Below, in pieces: positions 30,142-42,345 of a DNA stretch of 64,000 bases. Within the stretch, counting starts at the first letter, position 1. Each line of letters starts with the position of its first letter. This DNA is from Nymphalis io (taxonomy: Eukaryota; Arthropoda; Insecta; Lepidoptera; Nymphalidae). The translations under genes were made by a program, and so were the position numbers. The notes beneath the pieces are model-generated. The model worked only from the letters and a program-made list of their open reading frames with translations, ran no database searches and was not told the DNA's origin. The DNA lies in contig NC_065911.1 of the NCBI RefSeq assembly GCF_905147045.1, positions 3,844,001-3,908,000 of the forward strand. The letters are read 5' to 3'.

Positions 30142-32927
30142 TTTTTTTTTTTATATATATTCGCCGGGAGGGCAAATGACTCTACTCCACCTGATGGTAA
30201 GTGGTAGTAGAGTCCAAACGCGACGACGGCCAGTACAGACGGGAAAAACGTTCTGCACTAGCCGCCTTCGCCTTGCCGGCCCGCAAGATGCCTCTTCACG
30301 CCTCGTTTGAAGGAACCCGTGTTGTAAGAGGAGGGGAACACGTGAGCTGGTAAGGAATTCCATTTTTTGGAAGTGCGACAAAGAAAGGAGTTGCCAAATT
30401 TCTTTGTTCGCGATGGAATTGATGTCACAGTTAGGCGGTGACATCGAGAACCAACTCGCGTGGACTTAAGAAGGAAGGGGGAAGCAGGAATTAGAGAGAA
30501 TAATTCCTCAGAGCACTCGCCGTGATACAGTCGATAGAAAGCGCTCAGTGCTGCTATCTCACGACGCAATTGTAAAGGTTCAAGGGTGTTTGTGACCTTT
30601 ACGTCGCCAATAATGCGTACGGCACGTCGCTGCAACCGGTACAAGGCCTCAAGTAGGTACTTAGCGGAGCCATCCCAAAGGTGCGAGCAATATTCCACGC
30701 AAGACCGTACCTGTGTTTTGTACAGCAGGCACAGTTGTTGTGGCGTGAAAAAGCGCCGCACCTTGTTCAGAACTCCGAGTTTCCGTGAAGCTGTTTTTAT
30801 AACAGCCTCGATGTAATCCCTTGGACTAAGGTCGCAGCGAACGTCAATCAGTATTACCACAGAGGGAGGGAAGAGGGGAAAATGTTGTTGACTTTTTCGC
30901 CGTGAGAGCGCATACCTGTGTTTTCTTGGCATTAAACTCAACAAGATTATCAGAGCCCCATTTGGCGATGAGCTCTAACGTCCTATCGAGTTCAATGACA
31001 AGATTCTCCCGCCTCTCCTCAGTTTCCGCCCGCCCAGCCACTGCGCGTCCGTGGTATCCACCATGTACTGTACTATCATCTGCATAGCAATGTATGTTCC
31101 CAAGGGAGAGCATATCATTGATATGCAAAAGAAAGAGTGTGGGAGATAGCACAGATCCCTGGGGGACCCCAGCATTCACTACATAGAATTGTGAAGCGCA
31201 ACCATCTACTAAAACACGAAGGCTACGCTTGTGTAGGAAGCTGGCAATCCAGGTGCATAGCTGAGCAGGCAGACCATATGCCGGTAGCTTGGAGAGAAGA
31301 CTTCTGTGCCAGACCCTGTCGAAAGCCTTGGAGATATCGAGGCTGACAGCCAACGATTCTCCATGCTTGTCGATAGCTTCACCCCAGAGGTGCGTTACGT
31401 ACGCTAGAAGATCACCTGTGGACCGTTTTGGTCGAAACCCGTACTGACGATCATTAATCAGACAGTGATCTTCTAGGTAATGGATCAGTTGGTTGTTTAA
31501 AATCCGTTCCATCACCTTACAAAGTACTGAGGTGATAGCTATTGGCCGATAATTTGCCGGGTCAGACCGATCCCCTTTTTTGGGAACCGCTTGCACATTA
31601 GCTCTTCTCCAAGCCTCCGGCACACTTCCCGAAGAGAGAGAAAGTTGGAACAGGCGCGTTAACACAGGAGACAGCTCCGCTGCGCACTTCTTCAGCACTA
31701 TGGCTGGTATTCCATCGGGACCGCTAGCTTTCCGTACATCAAGTGATTGCAGCTCCGCACGCACATCACGTTGCCTGATTTTGATGTCAGGCATCGTATG
31801 GCCACATGCAGGTATTGTAGGTGGCAGTGCACTACAATCATCGATGACGGAATTGTCGGCAAAGAGTTTAGCCAGGAGATCAGCTTGCTCTTGCGGACTG
31901 TGAGCTAGCGATCCGTCCGGATTTCTGAGCGGTGGCAGCGAAGGTTGGCAGAAATTGTTTTGCATAGACTTGGTCAGACGCCAGAAGCTACGGGAGCCCC
32001 TAGGATGCGACACAAGGTCATGACCAATCTGTACAATGCGCTGTGCATCCGCTCTCGTGTATGCCTTTCTACAGGACTTGGAATTTTTATTATAGTTTGC
32101 TTTCAGTGAGTCAATGTTAGATGCCCCGCTAATACAGCCGTTGATCCACTTGCGATATGCCGCCTGCTTAGATGATACAGCATCGGCACATTCACGAGTG
32201 AACCAACGGTTATGCGTACTCCTACTGACGAGATCTGAGCTAGGAATGTAGTATTCCATTCCCAGCATGATCTCGCCAGCAACAGCAGCGGCACTAGCTG
32301 TCGGGTCATTCCCACTGAAGCAACGTTCCTTCCAAGGGACCGACGCATAGTAATCGCGCATACCGTCCCAATCCGCCGACTTATAGTGCCAAACGCGACG
32401 TTTGCATACCGCTAGTGGCGGCAGCTTGGCCTGTGGCACTCTGGTAGAAATAAGGCTGTGATCCGAAGAGCCAAGAGGAGCCTGAACCACAACCTGATAT
32501 TTCACCGGGTGAGAAGTCAGCAGAAGGTCCAGTAGAGAAGGTGCTTGCCCATCAATGTCTGGGATCCTGGTGGGCTGATCAACCAGTTGGGTCAAGTCAT
32601 GTGTGAGAGCAAAAGCATGAGCAGTCCTTCCAGCATGGTCAGTTTTGAGGGATTTCAACCAGGATTCGTGGTGAGCATTAAAATCCCCCAAAAACACCAA
32701 TTCCGCGTTAGGAAATTGCTCTTGCGCAGCATCTGCCACCCGACTAAGATGGTCAAATAATCGGCTTGTCTCCAAGTCACCATTGTGGGATCTGTAGAGG
32801 CACACGTAGACTCGGCTCTGACGAACCAGGTCCACACGTACCACCAACATGGAGAAGGAGGGGTTCTCCAAGCAGCGCAGTCGGTGACAGCAAACATCCG
32901 TCCTGACGAACAAGCATACTCAAGCAG
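30142..32927 (-). mobile_element. LINE 2: Jockey/CR1-like non-LTR element, 5'-truncated
   Basis: A GC-richer block on the minus strand. It contains most of ORF2 and a 3' non-coding end finishing near 30142 with a T/A-rich run. The 5' end is cut at about 32927 within the endonuclease domain, next to the P repeat. A fragment of the same family lies at 23738-24064. Confidence 0.92.
30258..32913 (-). pseudogene. LINE 2 ORF2: endonuclease-reverse transcriptase, one internal deletion
   Basis: The first frame (30844-32913, 689 codons) holds the C-terminal part of an AP endonuclease (LVFLGDFNAHHESW, GSSDHSLISTRV) and a full RT: KASGPDGIPAIVL, YRPIAITSVLCKVMERI, SLDISKAFDRVWH, GVPQGSVLSPTLF and the catalytic CYADDSTVHGG. 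Near 30850 a small deletion shifts the frame; the end continues at 30258-30840 with DLSPRDYIEAVIKTASRKLG, CVEYCSHLWDGSAKYLLEAL and WNSLPAHVFPSSYNTGSFKR, the C-terminal domain of these elements. It would nick DNA and copy LINE RNA into the genome. It is among the best preserved coding sequences in the repeat part, so probably a recent insertion. Confidence 0.9.
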
Positions 32928-33335
32928 GATTGCAGGTTTAATCTCGGATATCACTGAGTTTTTATATGCTTAATTGGTTATTATAATTCATAATATAATT
33001 CATGAAGGAAAACAACGTGAAAAAACCTGCAAATGACGGATTAAATTCACCAACATGTGTACCCAACCCCAGCAGCACCGTGGTAGAGTTCCAAGCCTTC
33101 TCTTTAAAATAACAAGAGGCCTTTGTCCAGTGAAACATTTACCGACAATTGTTCTGATTTTATTGGAATTTAATTAATTATTGTACAGGAGCCGAATTCT
33201 ACTAATTTATAACGATTACGATACATTCCCGATTCAATTCCAATCCAACTTTGACTATTCTATATTTATTCGGATCGGAACCGAAACGATACGATGTTAA
33301 CAATACCATATACCGTTTCGTTAAAATCAAAATTA
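32926..33335 (+). repeat. Repeat P, left copy, containing an old SINE C-like body
   Basis: Direct match to 46999-47400. The first ~220 bp resemble a diverged SINE family C (GATTGCAGGTTTAATCTCGG, GGTTATTATAATTCAT, CCTTCTCTTTAAAATAACAA, CAGTGAAACATT). The rest (GAGCCGAATTC to TACCGTTTCG) is unclassified. Confidence 0.8.
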
Positions 33336-33963
33336 ATCGTTTTAACTTAACGTTACGTTTTTTCCTTTCTAGATAAATTATAAATGTCATATTGTCAAAA
33401 CTCATAGATCATTAATTAACAAAACAATATTTACCGAAATTAATAATTAAATTTGAAGCAATTTTACTGTAATTCAACTTTTACATACACTATAATCTTT
33501 AATGTATATTTATATAAAGGCTTTTTGCATACCCGTTTAGGTACCAACATTACGGTCAAATATTAAAGTATTGTTCTATTTTGAAGGTGGTGACATAGGT
33601 AGTGTAATGTTACTAAGGACATAATACCTAGAGATATTATGGATGGCTTTTTACAGTGCTAATGTATAATGTATAATATTAAAAAACAAACTTATTTTTT
33701 TTAACTAATTCATTGTCACGTATAAAACATACATAGTTTAATTTTTATCTCGTGTTTGTTCTGTAATAAGATATGTAAGAATAATGTAGTTCATATTCAA
33801 TATATTATTTTAAAAAAGGTCAGTTTGTAAGTTTGACTTACGGACTATTTACGGACTCATTATGTTTGATTTTCAATAAATAATTATGCTTTATTAAGAA
33901 ATATATGTGAAATAGACTAAAATAAATATTTACATATTAATGGTACAATAAAAAAATCCAGTA

Positions 33964-34270
33964 CAGTACAGTAACAGCCTGTGAATGTCCCACTGCTGGG
34001 CTAAGGCCTCCTCTCCCTTTTTGAGGAGAAGGTTTGGAGCTTATTCCACCACGCTGCTGCAATGCGGGTTTGTGGAATACACATGTGGCAGAATTTCAGT
34101 GGAATTCGACACATGCAGGTTTCCTCACGATGTTTTTCTTCATCGTCAAGCATGAGATGAATTATAATAACAAATTAAGCACATGAAAATTCAGTGGTGC
34201 TTGCCCGGGTTTGAACCCACGATCATCGATTAAGATTCACGCGTTCTTACCACTGGGCCATCTCGTACTA
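33964..34270 (-). mobile_element. SINE family C in the left arm
   Basis: On the minus strand: tRNA-like head (GAGATGGCCCAGTGGTAAGA; box B GGGTTCAAACCCGGGCAAGC), a body, and a tail CCCAGCAGTGGGACATTCAC then TGTACTGTAC. TGGATTTTT flanks it on both sides, a probable target-site duplication. The right arm carries the same insertion. Confidence 0.9.
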
Positions 34271-35353
34271 CGTGAAAAATCCAAATCACAAAAATTACAC
34301 TTAATTAAAAAAGGGGAATCGAATTCACAATCCGAGTATATGTGGTTGCCATTGAGCTAGATAATGTATTACAATAATGAATATGTTTGCTAGTCTGAAA
34401 TAGCAATATTAGTCCAGGAAAGACGGTCGTTTTATTTGGAATTTGTTAGAAAGTAGAGGATTCCAGAACAATGTCAAAAGCAATTTTTTAAAAATATTTA
34501 ATTATTAGTCATAATCCAACTTTAATAACTCTTGCTTTTTAAACCGTAAAACAATTTTGGTTTCATCTTATTTATTTAATCATTGACCCTTTAAGCTTTC
34601 AACCACCAAAGTTAATACTTTATTTATACCTATTTAATTATTGTTGATTTAATTTATTGTTTGAAAATATCCCAATACAAAATATGGAATGCCATAATAT
34701 ATGTAAGCGTTATGTGCGTAGACTTAAGTTTGCAATGAAAATAATTTGAATGAGAAATCTGTAAAATCGATTATGGAAATAATGATTTCTCGTTTGAAGT
34801 GTTTTCGTTATTTTAAGAATTCATGAATTACTGTGCAAATATGTGCTAATAAATATATTTAATAAATATTTGTAGCAAGGAAATTACTTTTTCTTTTTTT
34901 TTGTTTAATATTCAATGTTGTAAAAAATAATTGACGTATTTCAGTGTTATTCTACATTTGCTATAAATAAATATAATTTAATGTTACGCAATTTGTGAAT
35001 AGTTATCTGTCAGACAGTCTTTGTAGTTAAGTTATTTATACTTTTGTTAATTAAATCTTATTATCAAAATCGTTGTTTGATTTTTAACTACCAATTGGTA
35101 TAATTTTCTTCTATAATATAAATACGTGAAGCACCCCATTTTGTACCCCTTTTACCGCCAATTGCGTGGACGAAGAAGAATGAAATTTTGCACAGTTAAA
35201 GTTTAGATAGAGGAGAAGTGCAGAAAGTTAAAATTTTTGTGAAATATGCATTAGAAATACCTTAAATTAATAAAATAAAACATTACACACACTACACACT
35301 CACTTACACACACTACAACACACACACACACAAACATACGCAATTACGCATTA

Positions 35354-35375
35354 GACGCGTGTATACACACGCGTC
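35354..35375. repeat. 9-bp-stem hairpin, left arm
   Basis: GACGCGTGT and ACACGCGTC around a 4-base loop. Same hairpin as at 9194-9215. Confidence 0.8.
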
Positions 35376-35832
35376 CTCTAGGTTTTTGGTCAAATTGAAA
35401 TGAGATTAGATATAGATATTTGATCATTTAATACAATTTTTTAAATAATATAAATTTTTACATAAAACTAATATTGCATACGTATTTTGTGTATCTTTAC
35501 CTTCACCAGCTTTCTTTACTGACCAGTGAACAGCCTCAAGGCTGCGTGTGAGCAAGGTCAGTTAATTCAGTGACAATGAATACGTGAATATTATAAAGGT
35601 GTAAACAAAGCCTAAAAGATGAATTATAATAATAATACACGGTTTTAGAAGTGCGTGCTGTGAACTTTAACTTGGTATTTAATAACATAAAACTTTAAAT
35701 TTAGTTTCGTGGTCATTCATAAGTTTTAAAATGACAGTAAAATATTCAACGTTTTACCTACCGAAGTTGCTTATAAACAAAGAAATAAATAACAATTGAA
35801 TTTGGAAAAAGTGGCTTCGAACTATGTACAAC

Positions 35833-35937
35833 GTGTATATGTATATATATATATATATACACGTTGTTTGTTATATATATATATATATAACATATATATA
35901 ATAATATATAACAATGTATAATAAATAAATAATCGAT
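35833..35937. repeat. AT-dinucleotide palindromic tract at arm/DIRS junction
   Basis: (AT)n runs bracketed by ACGTGTATATG and CATATATAC-type sequence with ACAACGTG/CACGTTGT halves; it can fold. It separates the left arm from the DIRS core. Confidence 0.75.
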
Positions 35938-35989
35938 AGGATGTTTAGAGCCGGTGAAATGAATAAAACCAAACGTTTTGTAATCAGAT

Positions 35990-36740
35990 TAACAATTTAG
36001 TAACGTTTCTGCAAAATCGATTTGATTACAGATTTTTCTATTATAAAATCTAGCATAAACTGAGCAAGAATCAGATCAACCTGCAGTCTTTTTTAATAGT
36101 TTCAATACTAACTCCTTATTGTTTAGCCCTCGATGTGGCTGCATGTCGTGTACTGTGCGCACTGAATATTGACTTATCTATGGTGCTGTCTTTAAGGGTA
36201 TCTTTTATCCAGTGGCTCAAAGTTTGAGCAGTAACTCTTGAAGGTAACTCTAGTGGTCTTTTAAAACATAAAAAGATGTTCATCTTTTCTAAGCTCATTA
36301 GTTTTTTAAATATAATTTTACAAACATCTAGACGAGCAAATTTCTGGTCTTATATCATAAAAGGGCAGCCTTTAAAGGGGTTGATTCGAATGTAATTTTG
36401 TTGTTTTATCAGATATGGTATTTTATTAGTATATATGTATGATTAATTAATAAATTCTTTAATTTTATAAAAGACAGAGTTTGTATACGACGTGCAGTCA
36501 CAAAAGGTAATAAAGTTACAGTTTTCTTAGTGAGGGTTTTTAAATCCATGTCGACATTGGGCAATTTAGTAGCTAAATAATTTGGTACAATTGCTGGATT
36601 CCAAGCCAAAAATCATATTTTGGATTCACTGGTCTTAACCTATAAACTTCTTTCATAAAACGTTTTATCCTATCATCTTCAAAAATACTTTTACCTTAAA
36701 GCAAAGATAATGCGGATCTATAAGAATTTATGGTTCCAAA
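35990..36740 (-). pseudogene. DIRS tyrosine recombinase, second core
   Basis: More complete than in the first copy. The N-terminal SAM-like part reads INSYRSALSLL and DDRIKRFMKEVYRLRPVNP. The core-binding to catalytic part reads AIVPNYLATKLP, LKTLTKKTVTLLPFVTARR (the Arg of the R-H-R-Y set is in TARR) and QTLSFIKLKNLL. Then come the H-x-x-R (HSTRHAATSRAK) and Y regions. The order matches DIRS recombinases. Stops and frameshifts are many, and those after the HSTRH block are the same as in copy 1. Confidence 0.8.
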
Positions 36741-37009
36741 TCTAGCTTATCAAAAGTTTTTGTGAGAAAAAGAGAAAAGTTTTGGTACAATCATAATTAT
36801 AAATTTGACAACAATTGATCCAAGATTTAAATCAACCATCATATTGTTTGTAAGTTTTATCTGACAGCGATGCTAATATTATTTCTATCAATCCTGGAGA
36901 TAGAAATCTCTTCAGTAACGCTTGAACGTTCGATGATGACTGTGCACTGATCTGAAAGGTGATTTCATTAAGTTAACATTTGGTTTAAAGTAAATTACAT
37001 CAATACCCA

Positions 37010-37362
37010 ACCTTGTAAACAGCGGGAACCATGACTGCGTTGGCCAATTCGGTATAACAAGAATCCCTTCTGCTTCTTCATTAACATTTTTTTAAGAGTT
37101 CTTAAAATAACAAAAAACGGTGGAAAGGCATAGAATTTAAAGTTCTTCCATAAAATGGTGAAAGCATCGACATACTATATACATACATACATACATATAT
37201 AGGGCATTTCAATTTACTAAAAACTTACCATTAATTTCATTCTCTGACGAAGACGATATCATCCTTAATCTCCTCGACTTGCGTTGTAGTTTCTTCTCCA
37301 ACTTTCTGATTTTTGTTCTAATTTTCTTGTCACCCGATGAAGTACGTTTTCTTTTCACCATT
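37010..37362 (-). pseudogene. DIRS Gag start and RNase H end, second core
   Basis: MVKRKRTSSGDKKIR at 37362 and KIRKLEKKLQRKSRRLR, then an intron-like gap with a TATG repeat, then NEEAEGILVIPNWPTQSWFP at about 37080. The RT itself is missing between the two, exactly as in copy 1, so both derive from a deleted (or intron-bearing) ancestor. Confidence 0.7.
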
Positions 37363-37528
37363 ATTTTAAAGTATGTGCGAGCTACTCGAGCACATATTTG
37401 CTATAAATATATCACGGACCAATGACTCTTTTAATTCAACGAAATCACATTTTAAGCTGATGATGATGATATTTTCTAGATAGCTGTTTATATCTTCGTG
37501 TTCGCATTGTTATATATATATATCCGTT

Positions 37529-37942
37529 GTATATAGTTCGAAGCCACTTTTTCCAAATTCAATTGTTATTTATTTCTTTGTTTATAAGCAACTTCCGTAG
37601 GTAAAACGTTGAATATTTAACTGTCATTTTAAAACTTATGAATGGAGCCACGAAACTAAATTTAACAACAGTTTTATGTTATTAAATACCAAGTTAAAGT
37701 TCACAGCACGCACTTCTAAAACCGTGTATTATTATTATAATTCATCTTTTAGGCTTTGTTTACACCTTTATAATATTCACGTATTCATTGTCACTAAATT
37801 AACTGACCTTGCTCACACGCAGCCTTGAGGCTGTTCACTGGTCAGTAAGGCTGGTGGAAGTAACGATACACAAAATACGTATGCAATATTAGTTTTATGT
37901 AAAAATTTATATTATTTAAAAAATTGTTTTAAATGATCAAAT
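37529..37942 (-). repeat. Right arm of giant inverted repeat, inner part
   Basis: Starts at the arm's inner edge (GTTCGAAGCCACTTTTTCC) and matches 35430-35832 in reverse. It is cut at 37942 by a LINE and resumes at 42346. Confidence 0.9.
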
Positions 37943-38027
37943 CAAAATAAAAACGGAACAAAAAAGATCATAATGACATCGGACGAACGTGCGATCGGTT
38001 GGAGGTCGGTGACCTCTCTTATTAAAA

Positions 38028-39242
38028 ATGGATACGATAAAATGTCATAATTGTAATATTGTGATAAATGAGGTGCTCTGCTTTTGTCAAAATAAAATAG
38101 ACGTCATGAATAATGTGAGTTTGGCACTATTATGTCGGCAATCTTTTCAAGAAGATGAGATCTTTAAGGCAAAATGCTTACTATTTAGTTCAATATCATC
38201 ATCTCGTCTAGTGAAAAGAAAAGGAGAAGATAGAAAACAGAAAAATATAGAAGACATTATTGGAGTATTACGGAGTACAGAACCAGATGAAATACCTACA
38301 TTTGTTGCCAAAAGTCTTCACAAGACACCACCCGTTACATTCGATCATGTTGATGCAACGCGTGTATTGAAGGATATCATCATTCTACAGAACCAAGTCC
38401 AGACATTAATCGCGAATTAGGAAAATTACGTTAAGAAAGGTGATCTTGATGAATATGTTAAGAACAAAGAAAAGATATCGAGAACGCAAACAAGACAGAC
38501 CGACGTTTATGTCAATAAAAATAGAGGCGGTTTCTGTCTGCAGGATAGCTATGACTATGCTAGCGGGGCGATGGGGTTATTGACCGGCCTAGAAGGTGTG
38601 GCGTTTCCGAACATTAAAGAGGGTAGACGATTTTTTGAACATCTGTCCCCGTCACACGCAAGTCATGTGCCTGAAATCAGTGGACAACCCATCTCTGTCG
38701 CACTCGACCCAGCTCCTGCGCAACAACTGATGCACGTGGAGGCCCACCGCGTTCAAGAGGCCCACCGCGGCAATACTTCGGATGCATTAAATATTAATTC
38801 AAAGGCGCAAGAGCGGATGTCTGAGAAGGTGTCGTCACGAAATCACGAAAAAAATGAAAACGAAGGTGAGTGGGTTCGTGTTGTAAAGCGTAAGAGGACG
38901 TCCCGTTTCAAAGGTATGAGGGGGTCTGCCAATGTGAATGCGGAAACAAAATTAAAAGCAGCCGAGAGCATGATTCCGTTGTTTATCTACAATGTTTCGA
39001 AAGAAAATGATGAGAAAGACGTCGCGGATTATGTTTATGACAAAACACAAATAACTATTAAACCTGAAAAGATAAACACGAAAACCGCGAAGGAATACTC
39101 ATCTTTCAAGTTTTATATACCTAGCAGTAAATTGTCATTATTTACAAATAATGAGTTATGGCCGGAAGGTATATATTTTAGAAAATACATATTATTTAGA
39201 CATGATAAAAAGGCTACAGTCAATCGTGAGAAAAATACCTAA
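38028..39242 (+). pseudogene. LINE 3 ORF1 (nucleic-acid-binding type), one stop
   Basis: One frame of about 404 codons broken by a single TAG (38418-38420). The N-terminus has a Cys/His cluster (IKCHNCNIVINEVLCFC), the middle is hydrophilic, and the C-terminal domain PLFIYNVSKENDEKDVADYV to LWPEGIYFRKY resembles the RRM/PHD-type ORF1 end of CR1-group LINEs. It would package the LINE RNA. It ends 3 bp before ORF2. Confidence 0.75.
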
Positions 39243-39245
39243 ACT

Positions 39246-42026
39246 ATGCAACAGTCTTATACACAGAAAAATCTGAAGTTGGTGAGTTTTAATTGTAAAT
39301 CTCTAAAGGGATCAGTGGATAGCGTGAGAATTTTGTGCGATTCAGCGGACGTGGTGGCATTGCAGGAAACCTGGCTTATGCCATATGACCTAGCATATCT
39401 CAGTACTGTGCACGATGAGTTCGAGTCTACGGGTACCTCGGCGGTGGATACGGAACGTGGCATGTTGCGCGGCCGTCCACATGGAAGAGTTGCGCTGTAA
39501 TGGCGTAAGAATGTATTTACATCTGTGTCTGTGGTTAAGTGTAACAGTGTGAGGCTGTGCGCGATCAAGTGTCAATTACATCAGCAAATAATACTGTGCT
39601 TCTCTGTATATATGCCTGTGGACTGTTTTGAAAATCTTACAGATTTCACAAACTGTATGAGTGAAATTAATGCAATTGTTGAGGACAGCGGTATTGAAGT
39701 GGTTTTTATGCTAGGTGACTTTAATGCGCACCCTCGGGAATTATTTTTTCGTGAATTGTGTCTCTTTTGTGAAGATCAAAAGTGGGTATGTATTGATTAT
39801 GAGATACTGTCAAATTGTTCTGATGTTTACACTTATATGAGTGATAGTCATGGCTGTACACGTTGGTTAGATCATTGTGTTGTAACTCGTTTGGCTAGAA
39901 ATTATATCGATAGCATTAATATTAAAAATGATGTGACGTGGTCTGATCACTATCCCCTGGAGATCTACTGTAGATTTGGCTTAGATCGTTCTGGCTTAAA
40001 GTCGGCTAAAAATGTAGCTATTAATAAAGTAGTCTGGGGTCGCAGGGATGCTGATCAGATTGATTTATATAAGAATTATTGTAATGAAAAACTAAAATTA
40101 ATTGATTTCCCTAAGGACTTGGTAGATTGTTGTAATAAATTATGTAATATTTCGGAACACAAAGCAATTATCAAAAATATATACGATAGCATCATAGGAA
40201 TATTGCAAGATGCAGCGATATATTGTTACTAAATGGGACCTTGTAGGAATAAGCGACCCATCACAGGGTGGAATAAGCATGTGGCACCGCTTCATGCTAG
40301 GGCTCGTTATTGTTTTCAGTCTTGGATATGGGCGGGGAGGCCAACTCATGGAGCCATTTACGATGATATGAAGGATTCTCGTAGGGCCTTCAAAATCAAA
40401 CTCAAATGGTGCCATGACAACGAAGAACAGATTAAAATGGACATACTAGCAACGTCATATAAGAATAAACACTTTGGTAAATTTTGGCAACAAACAAACA
40501 GACTGAATGCAAGGCCGAGCCCGAGCGTTAAATAGGGGGCGTGAGCGGTTGCCGAAATATAGCTAATATGTTTAAGACTCAATTTAAAGTGGAGCCTTGT
40601 GAGGTCAACTGCACAGTGGCTGACAGTGGGTGCATTAAGAGCACCGGGGAGTGCTTGCTACGTTTCAAAACTAGCGAAGTAGTAGAAGCGATTATGAGCA
40701 TAAAGCGTGGAAAGTCACCTGGACATGATGGCCTTAATGTTGAGCATCTGCGGCATGCTGGCGTGCACCTTCCAAGAGTCCTAGGCTGATTCTACAATAT
40801 TTGTGTTAGCCATGGTTTCCTGCCGGACTCGATGACTAGGACAGTAGTCGTGCTTATTATCAAAATTAGGACAGGGGATGCGGCAGACAGAACCAACTAC
40901 AGACCTATATCTCTTGCTACCATTACAGCTAAGGTTCTTGACAGTTTGCTTGATAAGCAGCTTAGTAAAGCAGTCAATATACATGACGCGCAGTTCGGCT
41001 TTAGGTCAGAACTATCAACTGAGAGTGCAATACTGTGTCTCAAGCAAACTGTAAGATACTACATACATTTTGGATCTGTCCAAGGCATTTGACCTCGTTT
41101 CCTATGAAGTTTTGTGGCAGAAACTTGAAACAGAAAGTAGCTTAAGAACCGAGTTGATATCGTTGTTAAAGTACTGGTATGGTGTTCAGAGTAACGAGGT
41201 AAGGTGGGGTGAAGCGTTTAATGATCCTTACAAGCTGAAATGTGGAGTGAGACAGGGGGGGCTGACGTCACCCAGGCTATTCAATCTCTACATAAACAAG
41301 CTGATAGACAGGCTCAGCAGAGCAGGTGTCGGTTGCTCCATAGATGGCGTTTCAATGAACAACTTTAGTTACGCGGATGACATGGTACTGCCGAGTCCAT
41401 CAGTCAGTGGTCTTCGAAAATTAATAAAGATCTGCGAGGAATATGCTAAAGAGAACGGCCTCAGATATAATGCTAAAAAAAGCGAAATTTTAATTTTTCG
41501 AGGAAAAAACAAACCCATCAATTTTACACCGAATGTACACCTATGTGGGGCTCCTCTGAAACAAGTATCTGAGTTCAAATACCTTGGGCATATTGTGAAT
41601 GAACGCTTGGATGATGATAGCGATATCGAACGCGAACGCAGAGCTTTGTCGGTTAGAGGCAATATGTTAGCACGTAGATTTGCGCGATGTACGGCACAGG
41701 TAAAACTAATTTTATTTAAAGCCTTTTGCCAGTCCTTCTACACGTGCGGTCTGTGGGAGAACTACTCCCGACGAGCATACAATGCTCTGCGTGTTCAGTA
41801 CAACAATGTGCTGAGGATTTTATTGAAGAAGCCTCGATACTGCAGCGCGTCGGCAATCTTTGCGGAAGCTCGTGTAGATGACTACTATGCGATCATACGC
41901 AAGCGGACTGCGTCCACTATGAGCAGATTACTAAACAGCTCCAATAAACTCCTCAACACACTGGCTGCAAAGCTGGATAGTCCCCTCTGGAGGTGCTGGG
42001 ATCGTGCCCACGTATTACTAATGTAG
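39246..42026 (+). pseudogene. LINE 3 ORF2: endonuclease-reverse transcriptase, broken
   Basis: The AP endonuclease shows SFNCKSLKGS, VALQETWL, VFMLGDFNAHP and WSDHYPLEI. The RT shows GKSPGHDGLNVEHL, NYRPISLATITAKV, MDLSKAFDLVSYEVL, GVRQGGLTSPRLFNLYIN and the catalytic FSYADDMVL (about 41365-41390). The last open part is 41070-42026. Stops at 39498, 40230, 40533 and 40787 and frameshifts near 40535 and 41068 disable it. Normal length for this group is about 900 residues. Confidence 0.88.
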
Positions 42027-42345
42027 TTTTATGAATTGTTGTAATTAATTGCTTTGTTTTTATTTTTATATTTTTATTTATGGTTTTTTGTTTAAAATTA
42101 TATAACTGCTTGATTAAAAATTTTATATTAAATTATAATAATAAAATATTAAATATAATGTTAAAAAACTATTTAAATTAAATTAAATTTTAAAATTGTT
42201 ATTGATAAATATTATTATCTAAAAAAAAAAAAATGTAATTATTTTTTATTATTGTATTGTATTTTAAAATTTGTAAAGTTAAAAAATATGTTTTACTAAC
42301 ACTATATGGGCTAGTCCTGAAATAAAAAGTTTTATTATTATTATT

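Larger units (their letters stand above)
33364..35832 (+). repeat. Left arm of giant inverted repeat
   Basis: Reverse complement of 37529-37942 plus 42346-44380. The arms match nearly base for base over long stretches (for example 33838-33955 against 43783-43900). The arm holds a SINE C (33964-34270), a tRNA-like box (34310-34370), CA-rich tracts and the GACGCGTGT hairpin, and no gene. Confidence 0.9.
35938..37378 (-). mobile_element. Second DIRS core, without terminal repeats
   Basis: Minus-strand order: Gag-like start (37362), intron-like gap, RNase H end, tyrosine recombinase N- and C-terminal parts, ending at 35938. The match to the 28313-29613 copy covers Gag start to the base before its ICR; the ITRs and ICR are absent. 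It lies between the two palindrome arms. Confidence 0.82.
37943..42345 (+). mobile_element. LINE 3: near full-length two-ORF CR1/L2/Rex1-like element
   Basis: About 4.4 kb: a short 5' leader, ORF1 (38028), ORF2 (39246) and a tail of ATT repeats. It interrupts the right arm; the left arm (35400-35450) shows the empty site. AAAT is present at both edges. It therefore inserted after the arms were formed. Confidence 0.9.

Noticed and set aside
30258..32973. Plus-strand reading frames opposite LINE 2
   Set aside because: They are antisense shadows of the GC-richer LINE coding strand and show no domain.
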